DNA from: a virus
Virus record (IMG/VR): IMGVR_UViG_3300001460_006830
Span: 1,143 to 21,838 of that record
DNA length: 20,696 nucleotides
Reading direction: 5' to 3' (one strand)
Shown: one piece after another, positions 8,045 to 14,709 of the stretch
How positions within the stretch are numbered: position 1 is the first letter of the stretch
Layout of the letters: each line of letters opens with the position of its first letter
Position numbers and translations under genes: made by a program
The notes under the pieces: generated by a model
The model's database searches: none
What the model saw: only the letters and a program-made list of their open reading frames with translations
Told to the model about the DNA's origin: nothing

Positions 8045-8310
8045 ATATTGACTTCGGAACTGCTTTCCATAAACCTAACGGAAACGCTGTAAAAGTAACA
8101 ATAAACGAATTTAGAGACAAACTCTATCTACACATTAGAGAATACTCAATGGACGGAGATACAGGACAGTGGTATCCAACCAAATCAGGATTCTCAATTC
8201 CTGCAGACGAAGTAAGTTCTCTTGTCCCCCTATTAGAAGACGCAAGTGATGCGGTAGCTCAAAGATATATATGGAATACACAACTTGAGCTAGAATTGGA
8301 GCAAAAATGA
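8041..8310 (+). CDS. PC4-like ssDNA-binding protein
   Basis: This 89-residue protein matches the PC4 (transcription coactivator p15/Sub1) fold. It has VKVTINEF (17-24), the signature LYLHIREYSMDGDTGQWYPT running into P46-T47-K48-S-G50, and a final helix beginning at DEVSSLVPLLEDA. PC4 domains dimerise and bind ssDNA or melted duplexes, and phage homologues such as that of T5 are linked to replication and recombination. No OB-fold SSB was recognised in this window, so this protein may fill that role. It begins the region-2 genes that lead into ligase. Start by ATGA overlap with the preceding gene. Confidence 0.78.
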   Translation: MNIDFGTAFHKPNGNAVKVTINEFRDKLYLHIREYSMDGDTGQWYPTKSGFSIPADEVSSLVPLLEDASDAVAQRYIWNTQLELELEQK

Positions 8311-8615
8311 GTGTAAAAGCTTGGAATGACGAACAAGAAGCAGAATTAATTAAACTATATAATGAAGAAGGTCAAAAAGACGTTCATGAATTAGCAAATC
8401 ACTTCTCAAAAGGTTATAGAAGTGTTATAAGTAAGTTAGTTCAACTTAAAATTTACGAAAAACCTATTATTGAAGAAGATGATAAGTCACTTACAGTTAA
8501 AGTTATGCTTCGTGAATTAGAAGATATACTAGAAATAGAAGTTGATGGAGTTAATCTTAATAAAAAAGAAAATCTTTCTAAACTTTTAACTGCAATCAAA
8601 AATAAGGTTGAATGA
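8307..8615 (+). CDS. small SANT/HTH-like DNA-binding protein
   Basis: The first ~50 of 102 residues form one HTH/SANT-like module (WNDEQEAELIKLYNEEG, then DVHELANHFSKGYRSVISKL). The same layout occurs four times in the protein at 11255: an aromatic start, an acidic helix, E-[LV]-A-x2-[FM], a K/R-rich turn, S-[VI]-x2-KL. The second half is a charged helical tail with an acidic patch (EEDDKSL) and a Lys-rich end. It probably binds DNA and may regulate transcription or organise DNA. GGAG at 8298-8301 precedes its ATG. It lies between the PC4-like and bL33-like genes. Confidence 0.68.
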   Translation: MSVKAWNDEQEAELIKLYNEEGQKDVHELANHFSKGYRSVISKLVQLKIYEKPIIEEDDKSLTVKVMLRELEDILEIEVDGVNLNKKENLSKLLTAIKNKVE

Positions 8616-8821
8616 TGGCTTCGAAAAAGAAAAATAAACTAAATAAAGTGCATATGGTGCCAGAAGGCGAGAGCCGTAATAGTGCATCATACCACTTTAT
8701 TCATGCAAAAACTTTAAGCCAGCTTAGGGATGGTAAAAAGCTACGTATTCGTAGATACCATCCTGGTTTACGACAACATGTCTGGTTTGTAGAAACTAGA
8801 ATGCCTCCCCACTCTAAATAG
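8612..8821 (+). CDS. ribosomal protein bL33-like protein
   Basis: This 69-residue, very basic protein resembles bacterial large-subunit protein bL33. Its C-terminal half, K43-L44-R-I-R-R-Y49-x-P51-x-L-R54-Q55-H56-V57-x-F-x-E61, lines up with the bL33 pattern KLELKKFDPVVRQHV followed by YKEAKIK. The N-terminal half shows the basic start, a val-containing strand (KVHMVPEG) and SYHFIHAKTL in place of the GHFYTTTKNK stretch. It is about 14 residues longer than a 55-residue bL33. bL33 sits near the ribosomal E site, so a phage copy might replace or modify the host protein. It starts at ATG 8612 (or 8615), overlapping the upstream gene by four bases. Identification is from motif alignment by eye. 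Confidence 0.72.
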   Translation: MMASKKKNKLNKVHMVPEGESRNSASYHFIHAKTLSQLRDGKKLRIRRYHPGLRQHVWFVETRMPPHSK

Positions 8822-8828
8822 GTAATAT

Positions 8829-9323
8829 ATGATGCACGAAAAACATGAAGAATATATGAAGCGCCGAATGCTTGAAGAAGAAATACCTGCTAAATTTCCA
8901 CAACGTAAAAAAATCTTTGAGTCTCCTGATCGAGGTAAAACCGTATATGAACGTGATTTTGGTAGTACAAAACGTACTAAAACTGAAGAATGGGTGGAAA
9001 GCTTTGTAGAAGATTCAGGTGATCTTGAAATCAAAGTAATTGAAACACCAAACTATAAGTATAATGAGGATTCTTTAATCAAAGAGTTTAAAGCTTATAT
9101 TGATGATACTTATAACCAACATTATTCTCGTGATAAATTTCAAGCAACAGAGTTTATTATGGATGGGGGTCATGGCACTGGGTTTTGTATTGGTAATGTC
9201 TTAAAATATGCTCAAAGATATGGTAAAAAGGGTAGCAAAGAAGATGCTCGTAAAGATGTAATGAAAGTTCTTCACTATGCGTTACTTCAGCTTTATGTAC
9301 ACGACTCAGAAGATAATAAGTAA
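8829..9323 (+). CDS. DUF3310 (SaV-like) phage protein
   Basis: Residues about 85-160 of this 164-residue protein match DUF3310: HYSRDKFQATEFIMDGG, then GFCIGNVLKYAQRYGKKGS and DARKDVMKVLHYALLQL. The domain is widespread in phages and sits near replication or nucleotide-metabolism genes; its biochemical role is unsettled. The N-terminal part is charged (EKHEEYMKRRMLEEE) and contains FESPDRGKTVYERDF, a segment of the kind seen at phage protein N-termini. Two adjacent ATG codons (8829 and 8832) are both possible starts. It is followed by an AT-rich hairpin and then ligase. Confidence 0.8.
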   Translation: MMHEKHEEYMKRRMLEEEIPAKFPQRKKIFESPDRGKTVYERDFGSTKRTKTEEWVESFVEDSGDLEIKVIETPNYKYNEDSLIKEFKAYIDDTYNQHYSRDKFQATEFIMDGGHGTGFCIGNVLKYAQRYGKKGSKEDARKDVMKVLHYALLQLYVHDSEDNK

Positions 9324-9340
9324 ATTAAGACTTTCTTAAT
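9324..9340 (+). other. AT-rich 7-bp hairpin between DUF3310 gene and ligase
   Basis: ATTAAGA (9324-9330) and TCTTAAT (9334-9340) are perfectly complementary around a three-base loop, directly after the DUF3310 stop codon. It lacks a G+C-rich stem and is followed only by GCTTAATTTT, so it would be a weak intrinsic terminator at best. It could instead be an mRNA 3'-end or processing structure. Confidence 0.35.
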
Positions 9341-9354
9341 GCTTAATTTTCCGA

Positions 9355-9360
9355 TATTAT
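9355..9360 (+). promoter_or_regulatory. possible -10 element just upstream of ligase
   Basis: TATTAT at 9355-9360 lies six bases before the ligase ATG at 9367, and no purine-rich ribosome-binding site occurs in 9341-9366. If it is a -10 box, transcription would begin at or near the ATG, giving a leaderless message. No convincing -35 element is present at the right distance, so this is tentative. Confidence 0.2.
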
Positions 9361-9366
9361 CTTTAT

Positions 9367-11109
9367 ATGAATTACAAAGAACTCAAACAACTTATCCAAA
9401 AACATAATCAAGCGTATTATGATAACTCTGCATCTATGATAACAGATTCAGAGTATGATCAACTATATGATAAACTTGAGAATATGGAAAAAGCCCAAGG
9501 TTGGAGAGATCATGATTCTCCTACTAAACACATAGGCGGTGCTGCTGGCAAAGTTACTCATCCATACAAACTATACTCTCTCCGTAAAATATATGAAGGA
9601 GAAGAAGAATTAGAAGCTTGGATGAATGTCAAACTCCCTAAAATTGATGGTACTAACTTAACACTAATCTACCGTAGAGGTAAATTAAAGATGGGGTTAA
9701 CTCGTGGTAATGGTGAACAAGGAACAGATGTTACACATCTTATAGGAATGTTAAAAGGCGCACCAACTAGAATTGATCTTGATTATGATGAAGTAGTAGT
9801 TAATGGTGAGTGTGTAACAGATAATAATGTTGAAAACTTTAGGAACTATGTATCTGGAGCTTTGGGTTTAGACAGTCCATCAGAGTTTGCTCAACGCAAT
9901 ATTAGATTTATCGCTCATGACTGGTTAGGCGTATCTATGGATTATGAGCCAAGAATGAGAATACTTAAAAACGCAGGATTTTTTACAGTTCTTGAAGACC
10001 AATCGTGGGATTACCCAAAAGACGGTATAGTGTATCGTTGTAACTCTTATGCTAAATCACAACAGTTAGGTTATACATCTAAATACCCAAGGTTTGCAGT
10101 AGCTCTAAAACAACGAATGACTGAAATAGCAATCACAACCTTACAAGATGTACTATGGGTAGTAGGCCGTACAGGAACCGTTAATCCAACAGGTGTTGTA
10201 GAGCCTGTCGTTTTAGATGATGCAACTATATCTCGTGTTACTCTTCATAATATAGGTATTATTGAAGAACATAATCTTGGATTAGGTGATACAATTCAGA
10301 TTGAACGTGCTGGGGGTGTGATACCTAAATTCATTGGAGTAGTACAACACTCTGAGCACAGAATAAAAGTTAATAAATATCATGCTGAACAGACCATTGG
10401 TATGCAGACAAAGAGAGATGGTCCTAGACTAATGGTAGCTGATAAGAATAATATAAATACATCAAAAGTTTTGGAGCACTTTATCAAAACTCTTGATATA
10501 AAAGGATTGGGTCCGGCTTCTGTACAGAAGATGGGACTTACTCACCCAGTAGATCTTTTTGAAGGTCAAAATTGGGGTAAGCTTGGAGCTAACGGCTCTA
10601 AGGTCGAGGCTGAGATAGAAAGAACTAAAACTAAACCTTATGATATTGTTCTTGCTTCCCTTGGTATATCTGGGGTTGGTAGACGAGCGGCTAAACTTAT
10701 AGTCAGTAAGATTCCAGCTTTTAGAAATCTAAGAGACATAGAAACCACAGAAATAAAAGGTATAGGTCCTTCTACTGTTGAATCAGTTTTATCTTGGCTT
10801 GACGAAAACGAAGAGTGGGTAAATACTCTACCTCTTCAACTTGAACAGAATGTCACGGTTGAAGACGTTGTAGGAACTCCTGCTCGAAATGTGTGTATTA
10901 CAGGTAAGCTGGATATGACACGCGGTGATCTAGGTGATCGCTTAGAAAAGTTTGGATTTAAAGTAACATCAACTGTCACTAAAGATTGTTATGCTCTTAT
11001 TACTGGCGGTGATACAACATCATCTAAGTATAAGCGTGCTGTTACTCTTGGTATAACCATCATTGACTATTGGTCAAGCCAAAAAAATGTGTTATCTGGT
11101 GATTTTTAA
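9367..11109 (+). CDS. ligA: NAD+-dependent DNA ligase without zinc finger
   Basis: This 580-residue protein seals nicks using NAD+. Domain Ia motifs (YYDNSASMITDSEYDQLYDKL-type start) are followed by the adenylation motif KIDG with catalytic K92, TRGNGEQGTDVT, NGECV, and DGIVYRCN with PRFAVALK. The OB domain (VGRTGTVNPTGVVEPV, LHNIG, IERAGGVIPK), a helix-hairpin-helix region (LDIKGLG; GISGVGRRAAK; IKGIGPSTVES) and a C-terminal BRCT domain (about 507-578, with ITGKLDMTRGDL) follow. Bacterial enzymes are about 670 residues. Here the segment 328-372, where a four-Cys zinc finger normally sits, contains no cysteine. A conserved Lys in the DG-V-x-K motif is Arg. No Shine-Dalgarno is visible; the start is set by the domain boundary. 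Confidence 0.93.
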   Translation: MNYKELKQLIQKHNQAYYDNSASMITDSEYDQLYDKLENMEKAQGWRDHDSPTKHIGGAAGKVTHPYKLYSLRKIYEGEEELEAWMNVKLPKIDGTNLTLIYRRGKLKMGLTRGNGEQGTDVTHLIGMLKGAPTRIDLDYDEVVVNGECVTDNNVENFRNYVSGALGLDSPSEFAQRNIRFIAHDWLGVSMDYEPRMRILKNAGFFTVLEDQSWDYPKDGIVYRCNSYAKSQQLGYTSKYPRFAVALKQRMTEIAITTLQDVLWVVGRTGTVNPTGVVEPVVLDDATISRVTLHNIGIIEEHNLGLGDTIQIERAGGVIPKFIGVVQHSEHRIKVNKYHAEQTIGMQTKRDGPRLMVADKNNINTSKVLEHFIKTLDIKGLGPASVQKMGLTHPVDLFEGQNWGKLGANGSKVEAEIERTKTKPYDIVLASLGISGVGRRAAKLIVSKIPAFRNLRDIETTEIKGIGPSTVESVLSWLDENEEWVNTLPLQLEQNVTVEDVVGTPARNVCITGKLDMTRGDLGDRLEKFGFKVTSTVTKDCYALITGGDTTSSKYKRAVTLGITIIDYWSSQKNVLSGDF

Positions 11110-11153
11110 TAAAAAGAAAAAGAACCAGGATACCAAAATCCGTAACATTTCAG

Positions 11154-11182
11154 TTGCTTGTTATAAAGTTTTTCTGTAATAT
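11154..11182 (+). promoter_or_regulatory. sigma70-like promoter for the HTH-repeat gene
   Basis: TTGCTT (11154-11159) and TAATAT (11177-11182) are separated by 17 bases, a good spacing for host sigma70-type polymerase. Transcription would start near 11189 and produce a leader of about 65 bases before the ATG at 11255. The 145-base gap here is the largest in the window, which also points to regulation. Confidence 0.55.
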
Positions 11183-11194
11183 CTCTATATAAAG

Positions 11195-11245
11195 TCAAGA
11201 GAAAAACAAACTCTTGAAAATTCAACAAAACTTAAGTTCAAGGGG
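11195..11245 (+). promoter_or_regulatory. 5' leader with two mutually exclusive hairpins, one covering the ribosome-binding site
   Basis: TCAAGAG (11195-11201) can pair with CTCTTGA (11211-11217). The right arm, extended as CTCTTGAA (11211-11218), can instead pair with TTCAAGGG (11237-11244; seven Watson-Crick pairs and one G-U), burying most of the AGGGG Shine-Dalgarno at 11241-11245. The two helices share bases 11211-11217, so they cannot form together. This arrangement would allow translational control, for example by temperature or by a protein product. It is seen in the sequence but untested; short helices in AT-rich DNA can arise by chance. Confidence 0.4.
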
Positions 11246-11254
11246 AACAAATAC

Positions 11255-11938
11255 ATGTCTAAGTTTGAATACACTGACGAAATGGTTACTCGCATGCACG
11301 ACGTTGCAGGCTCAGGTGTAACCGAAGAAATTATCGAATCACTCATGGGTGAGTTCGATTTTCCACGTCGTTCTGTAACAGCTAAATTGCGTAAGCTGGG
11401 TTACGACGTACCTAAAAAGCCAGGTGCAGCTCCTGTCTTTTCTGCTGACGAAACTGATGCTCTTGCATCTTTCTTGGAAGCAAATTCTGGCAATTTGACT
11501 GCAGAAGAAATTGCTGACCAGTTTGCTGGTAGCAAGTTCACTGCACGTCAGATTAATGGTAAAGCTCTATCACTGGAAATGACCTCGCATGTCAAACCAG
11601 CTGAAAAGAAGATTACCCCACGTACCTACTCTGAGGACGAAGAAGCTAAGATCACTTCAATGGTCGAAAGCGGATCTTACCTTGAAGAAGTTGCAGACGC
11701 AATGGGTCGTTCTGTAAACTCTATCCGTGGCAAGTTGCTGTCAATGGGCCTCAAGGCTCCTCAGCGTGACAAAAAAGCTGTTAAGTCTGACCCATATGAG
11801 GGTATCGATGATATGCTTGATCAGACTGTCGAAGAGATCGCAACATCTTTTGACAAAACAGTTCGTGGTGTCAAAACAGTACTTACCCGCCGGGGTCTGA
11901 GCTGTGCAGATTACACACCTAAAGCTGCTGGTGAGTAA
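11255..11938 (+). CDS. tandem four-repeat HTH/SANT-like DNA-binding protein
   Basis: This 227-residue protein consists of four divergent HTH/SANT-like modules at about 6-50, 62-108, 125-167 and 180-215, joined by Lys/Pro/Ala-rich linkers. Each ends in the pattern S/T/R-[VI]-x-x-K-L/A-x-x-[LM]-[GE]. Repeat 3 (YSEDEEAKITSMVES, then EEVADAMGRSVNSIRGKLL) is clearest. It probably binds DNA at several points, as a regulator or a DNA-organising protein. It has its own promoter, a structured leader, AGGGG at 11241-11245 and a strong terminator. All 12 arginines use CGN codons (nine CGT, two CGC, one CGG) and none AGA/AGG. Its higher G+C than its flanks, with that codon choice, suggests high expression. 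Whether the repeats bind specific sites is unknown. Confidence 0.72.
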   Translation: MSKFEYTDEMVTRMHDVAGSGVTEEIIESLMGEFDFPRRSVTAKLRKLGYDVPKKPGAAPVFSADETDALASFLEANSGNLTAEEIADQFAGSKFTARQINGKALSLEMTSHVKPAEKKITPRTYSEDEEAKITSMVESGSYLEEVADAMGRSVNSIRGKLLSMGLKAPQRDKKAVKSDPYEGIDDMLDQTVEEIATSFDKTVRGVKTVLTRRGLSCADYTPKAAGE

Positions 11939-11944
11939 TCACAA

Positions 11945-11965
11945 CTTAACTTTTAAAAGGTTAAG
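11945..11965 (+). other. AT-rich hairpin upstream of the terminator
   Basis: CTTAAC (11945-11950) pairs with GTTAAG (11960-11965), extendable inward through a G-U and A-T pairs, immediately before the GC-rich terminator stem. It may protect the message 3' end or help termination. Tandem hairpins of this kind often follow abundant transcripts. Confidence 0.4.
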
Positions 11966-11967
11966 CA

Positions 11968-12000
11968 GGGATGGTGGTAACGCCATCCCTATTTTATTTA
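11968..12000 (+). terminator. intrinsic terminator with GUAA tetraloop
   Basis: GGGATGGTG (11968-11976) and CGCCATCCC (11981-11989) form a nine-pair stem (eight Watson-Crick, one G-U) closed by GTAA, a GNRA-type tetraloop. It is followed by TATTTTATTTA (11990-12000), a U-rich run. This is the best terminator in the window and isolates the HTH-repeat gene from its downstream neighbours. Confidence 0.85.
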
Positions 12001-12018
12001 GAATGTAGGTAAAAATGT

Positions 12019-12324
12019 ATGACACCCTTTCTGTTAGATGACTTAGAAGATTCTACTCTTGACGCTGTTCTATCTATGGAGCCAAAAGTAAGAGTAGAGT
12101 ATTATCGTAAAATAGCTAGAAAATATTTTCCAGATGTAAAAGAAAACTCTGATGAGTTTGAAAACTTACTTGAGTATTATAATAGTTCTTTTTATGTAGA
12201 AAAGATGTATAGAACTAATAAGTTTTTTCAAGAAAAATTTACAATAGTATATACTGATAAAGGATTTATACGTAACATCATTGCAGATATGTATTATGCC
12301 GATGATGATCTCATAACTCATTAA
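12019..12324 (+). CDS. small acidic protein of unknown function
   Basis: This 101-residue protein is acidic and helical, starting with an Asp-rich segment (LLDDLEDSTLDAVLSMEPK), then a basic helix (VRVEYYRKIARKYFPDVK), and ending in Tyr/Asp-rich sequence (MYYADDDLITH). No family is recognised and no membrane segment or signal peptide is present. ATG at 12019 is used because the ATG at 12015 hits a stop within nine codons; AGGT at about 12007 is a weak Shine-Dalgarno. It sits between a terminator and a promoter, so how it is transcribed is unclear (read-through or a promoter not recognised here). Confidence 0.55.
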   Translation: MTPFLLDDLEDSTLDAVLSMEPKVRVEYYRKIARKYFPDVKENSDEFENLLEYYNSSFYVEKMYRTNKFFQEKFTIVYTDKGFIRNIIADMYYADDDLITH

Positions 12325-12332
12325 ATCATATC

Positions 12333-12361
12333 TTGCACAGTCCTCCTTAAATTGTTATAAT
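12333..12361 (+). promoter_or_regulatory. sigma70-like promoter driving the two-HTH/helicase/primase/polymerase run
   Basis: TTGCAC (12333-12338), a 17-base spacer, then a perfect TATAAT (12356-12361). The -35 matches the consensus at three of six positions; the -10 is exact. Transcription would start near 12368, giving a short leader with AGGAG at 12376-12380, six bases before the ATG at 12387. This and the promoter at 11154 are the only convincing ones in the window, and this one stands before the closely packed replication genes. Confidence 0.6.
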
Positions 12362-12386
12362 TAGGCATAATTTACAGGAGATATCA

Positions 12387-13151
12387 ATGGCAGAAATCAC
12401 AGAAGCAAAAATTCGTCAAGCTATCTGGATGCTTAAAGCGAATAAGACTAAGAAGTCTATTTGTGAGCATCTTGGTATTGCTTATAATACAAAACGTCTT
12501 GATAACATCATCAAAGAATTCCACGAAAAATTAGAACGCGAAGCTGATTTAAAAAAGAAAGCTCGCAATAAGATATTTACTAAAGTTGAAAAACAAGGTA
12601 TTGCAGACGCATATCTTGGAGGTGAAACGCAATCTGCATTAGCAAAACAGTTTCATATCTCTCCACAAAGAGTCAAAAAAATTCTAATGGACATGAATGT
12701 GCCTATCCGTGCTAGAGGCAAAGGCAAGGCTGCACAAGTAGATCATGTTGTTCAAGACTTAGAAGTTAAGTTTGTTCAAGGCGATAAAGTATTCCTAGCT
12801 GCAGAAAATACTTTTGCAGATGTTCGTGAAGTATATGACGAAGAATGGTTAGAGGCTCATGAAAACGGTTTTCAAAAATATATTGAAACATACCCCTTTA
12901 AACCAGGGCGTGATGGAATGTCAGGTAAATATTTAGAACCTGCAGAAGGTATTCACTACGAAATTTATTGGATGCTAGAAGGAGAAGTTTTACCTACCCG
13001 TAAACTAGGGTCTTTTTTGCGTCAGCGCGAAAAAGTTAGTAAAGTTATAGAAGAAACAGGTAGAGAATCTTACCTCATATATAAAACAGATGATTATGGC
13101 GGTTATAAAACCGTCACTCGTGATAAACTATTTCCTGTTAAGGTTGGTTAA
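12387..13151 (+). CDS. two-HTH DNA-binding protein with a large C-terminal domain
   Basis: The N-terminal half of this 254-residue protein has two HTH-like segments: TEAKIRQAIWMLKANKTKKS and CEHLGIAYNTKRL (about 5-38), then TKVEKQGIADAYLGGETQSA with LAKQFHISPQRVKKIL (about 66-100). The second resembles a resolvase/sigma4-type HTH with a GRI/TQ-x2-LA-x2-[FY]-x-[IV]-S layout. The C-terminal half (from about 118) is a mixed alpha/beta region (VKFVQGDKVFLAAENTF; GRDGMSGKYLEPAEGIHYEIY) I do not recognise. It is first in the replication run, behind a good promoter and Shine-Dalgarno, and its stop overlaps the helicase ATG by one base. It may be a replication or transcription regulator, or an origin-binding protein; no target site was identified. 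Confidence 0.65.
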   Translation: MAEITEAKIRQAIWMLKANKTKKSICEHLGIAYNTKRLDNIIKEFHEKLEREADLKKKARNKIFTKVEKQGIADAYLGGETQSALAKQFHISPQRVKKILMDMNVPIRARGKGKAAQVDHVVQDLEVKFVQGDKVFLAAENTFADVREVYDEEWLEAHENGFQKYIETYPFKPGRDGMSGKYLEPAEGIHYEIYWMLEGEVLPTRKLGSFLRQREKVSKVIEETGRESYLIYKTDDYGGYKTVTRDKLFPVKVG

Positions 13152-14539
13152 TGGCAATTGATTTACAAAAGCTTACTCTGCGTAGACTCTTAGATACGCA
13201 GAGTAATGATCTATACTCTAAACTATTGAATCAGTACTTTACAGGTATTAATTCTGTATTGTACGATAAGATTAAGTCTTTTTATAAAGCTAACACCCGT
13301 CTGCCTTCTACAGACGAGATTCTTGCGTTGCGAAAAGACATTGGATTACAAGAGTATATTGAGAACCAAATTTGTTCTGAAGATAATCAAAATGAACAAA
13401 TTGCTGATGAGTTTTTAGTAGCACAACTACAAGACTACTATATACGAGATGAAACTATTCACTTTATGGATAAGTTAGTTGATGATTTAGATGATCTCGA
13501 AAAAGTAGAAGTTGTAGATAAGTTTCAAAATCATTTATTACACCTCAATCAAGCTATTCCTCATGACGACGAGTTGTATGATATTGCAGAGTTAGACTTT
13601 TTCCCGTCTGAAGACGATTTTAGAATATACCCATCAGGGCTATCATCAGAGTTTGATGCTGTTAATGGCGGTTTTGCAACACAAGAACTTATTCTACTAG
13701 GAGGTAGAAGGGGATCTGGTAAATCTATTATATCATTGAACTTAGCTATTAATAGATTTTTACAAGGTAATACTGTTGCTTTCTTTACGATTGAGATGCG
13801 ATATAAAGAAGTATATGATAGAGTATTAGCAATTGTATCGGGCGTGCCATTTCTTGATATTTTTAGAAACAAGCTAAACGACACGCAAAGGTTACAGCTT
13901 GCAAAAGCAAAATTTGAGACATTCTATAAACCTTCAGAAAAGGTTGATGACTTGATGAAGCATTTAGAGTATACAAAAGATTTTAAAAACTTTGAAAAAC
14001 GTGTAAAGATTGAGAAACCAGATATGAAAGAGCATCGATTGTTTATGATTGATGATGAATCTCTTACTCTTAATCGCATAGATCACTACTGTAATATGTT
14101 TGCTTCAAAATATCCTAACTTTAATATGGGTGTCGTAGACTATATCAATATCGTTAAACACGATAACCAAAAAGACTGGCAAACACAAATTACTATTGCT
14201 GACAATCTTAAATCATTGTCGCGTAAGTATGACATTACAATGATTTCTCCCTATCAAATTGATGCTTCGGGAGAAGCAAGGTTTGCAAAAGGTATTCTAG
14301 ATTCTGCAGACAGAAGCTTTAACTTCTTCCCTCCACCAGAAACAGAAGAACGTACTTTAGAAAATAAAATAACAATCCACACAACTAAAATGAGAAATGG
14401 CAGGCACATGAGTTTTGATGTACATATGGATTGGTCTTGTGTTAAGATCAACCCTAATATGTCTGAAGTGGTGAGTGAAAAACCTCATGCAGCTGTAAAA
14501 TTCGGATCAGATAAACAGGAAGGTGCAAAAGACTTATGA
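13151..14539 (+). CDS. DnaB-like replicative helicase
   Basis: This 462-residue protein is a RecA-fold hexameric helicase. A helical N-terminal region (1-150, beginning LRRLLDTQSNDLYSKLLNQY) resembles the DnaB/gp41 N-domain. Walker A is GGRRGSGKS at 184-192, preceded by the family's switch-like PSGLSSEFDAVNGGFATQEL segment. Walker B is MGVVDYINIV, followed by KSLSRKYDITMISPYQID and an Arg-rich tail region. It unwinds the duplex ahead of the polymerase. The stop is overlapped by the next start (ATGA). The 57-residue gene and primase follow directly, as expected for a primosome unit. No loader gene was recognised. Confidence 0.85.
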   Translation: MAIDLQKLTLRRLLDTQSNDLYSKLLNQYFTGINSVLYDKIKSFYKANTRLPSTDEILALRKDIGLQEYIENQICSEDNQNEQIADEFLVAQLQDYYIRDETIHFMDKLVDDLDDLEKVEVVDKFQNHLLHLNQAIPHDDELYDIAELDFFPSEDDFRIYPSGLSSEFDAVNGGFATQELILLGGRRGSGKSIISLNLAINRFLQGNTVAFFTIEMRYKEVYDRVLAIVSGVPFLDIFRNKLNDTQRLQLAKAKFETFYKPSEKVDDLMKHLEYTKDFKNFEKRVKIEKPDMKEHRLFMIDDESLTLNRIDHYCNMFASKYPNFNMGVVDYINIVKHDNQKDWQTQITIADNLKSLSRKYDITMISPYQIDASGEARFAKGILDSADRSFNFFPPPETEERTLENKITIHTTKMRNGRHMSFDVHMDWSCVKINPNMSEVVSEKPHAAVKFGSDKQEGAKDL

Positions 14540-14709
14540 AATCAAAACTAGCAGCATTCACCCAATGGATGGAAACAGGATACTATAAGAAAAACGGTCA
14601 AATTGTTTGGGATTTATATTTACAGCTCATAAGATACTGGGGTTGTATGTCAAAAGAAGAAAAACGATTCATGGATAGTAGTAAAAAAACATTGTTGATA
14701 GGTAAATAA
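14536..14709 (+). CDS. 57-residue protein between helicase and primase
   Basis: A short frame starts at ATG 14536, four bases overlapping the helicase stop (ATGA), and ends at TAA 14707-14709, one base overlapping the primase ATG. The 57 residues (KSKLAAFTQWMETGYYKKNG onward) are basic and aromatic, with a Trp-rich helix (VWDLYLQLIRYWG) and a charged C-terminus (SKEEKRFMDSSKK). Perfect junctions on both sides make it a real gene, not a gap. It might modulate helicase-primase contact; no family is recognised. Confidence 0.65.
   Translation: MKSKLAAFTQWMETGYYKKNGQIVWDLYLQLIRYWGCMSKEEKRFMDSSKKTLLIGK

Noticed and set aside
11110-11254. Possible replication origin in the largest intergenic gap
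   Set aside because: AT-rich, but no iterons or clustered repeats were seen; it is better explained by a promoter and leader.
12362-12386. Second -10-like box (CATAAT) just after the TATAAT box
   Set aside because: No -35 at suitable distance; the upstream box is a better fit.
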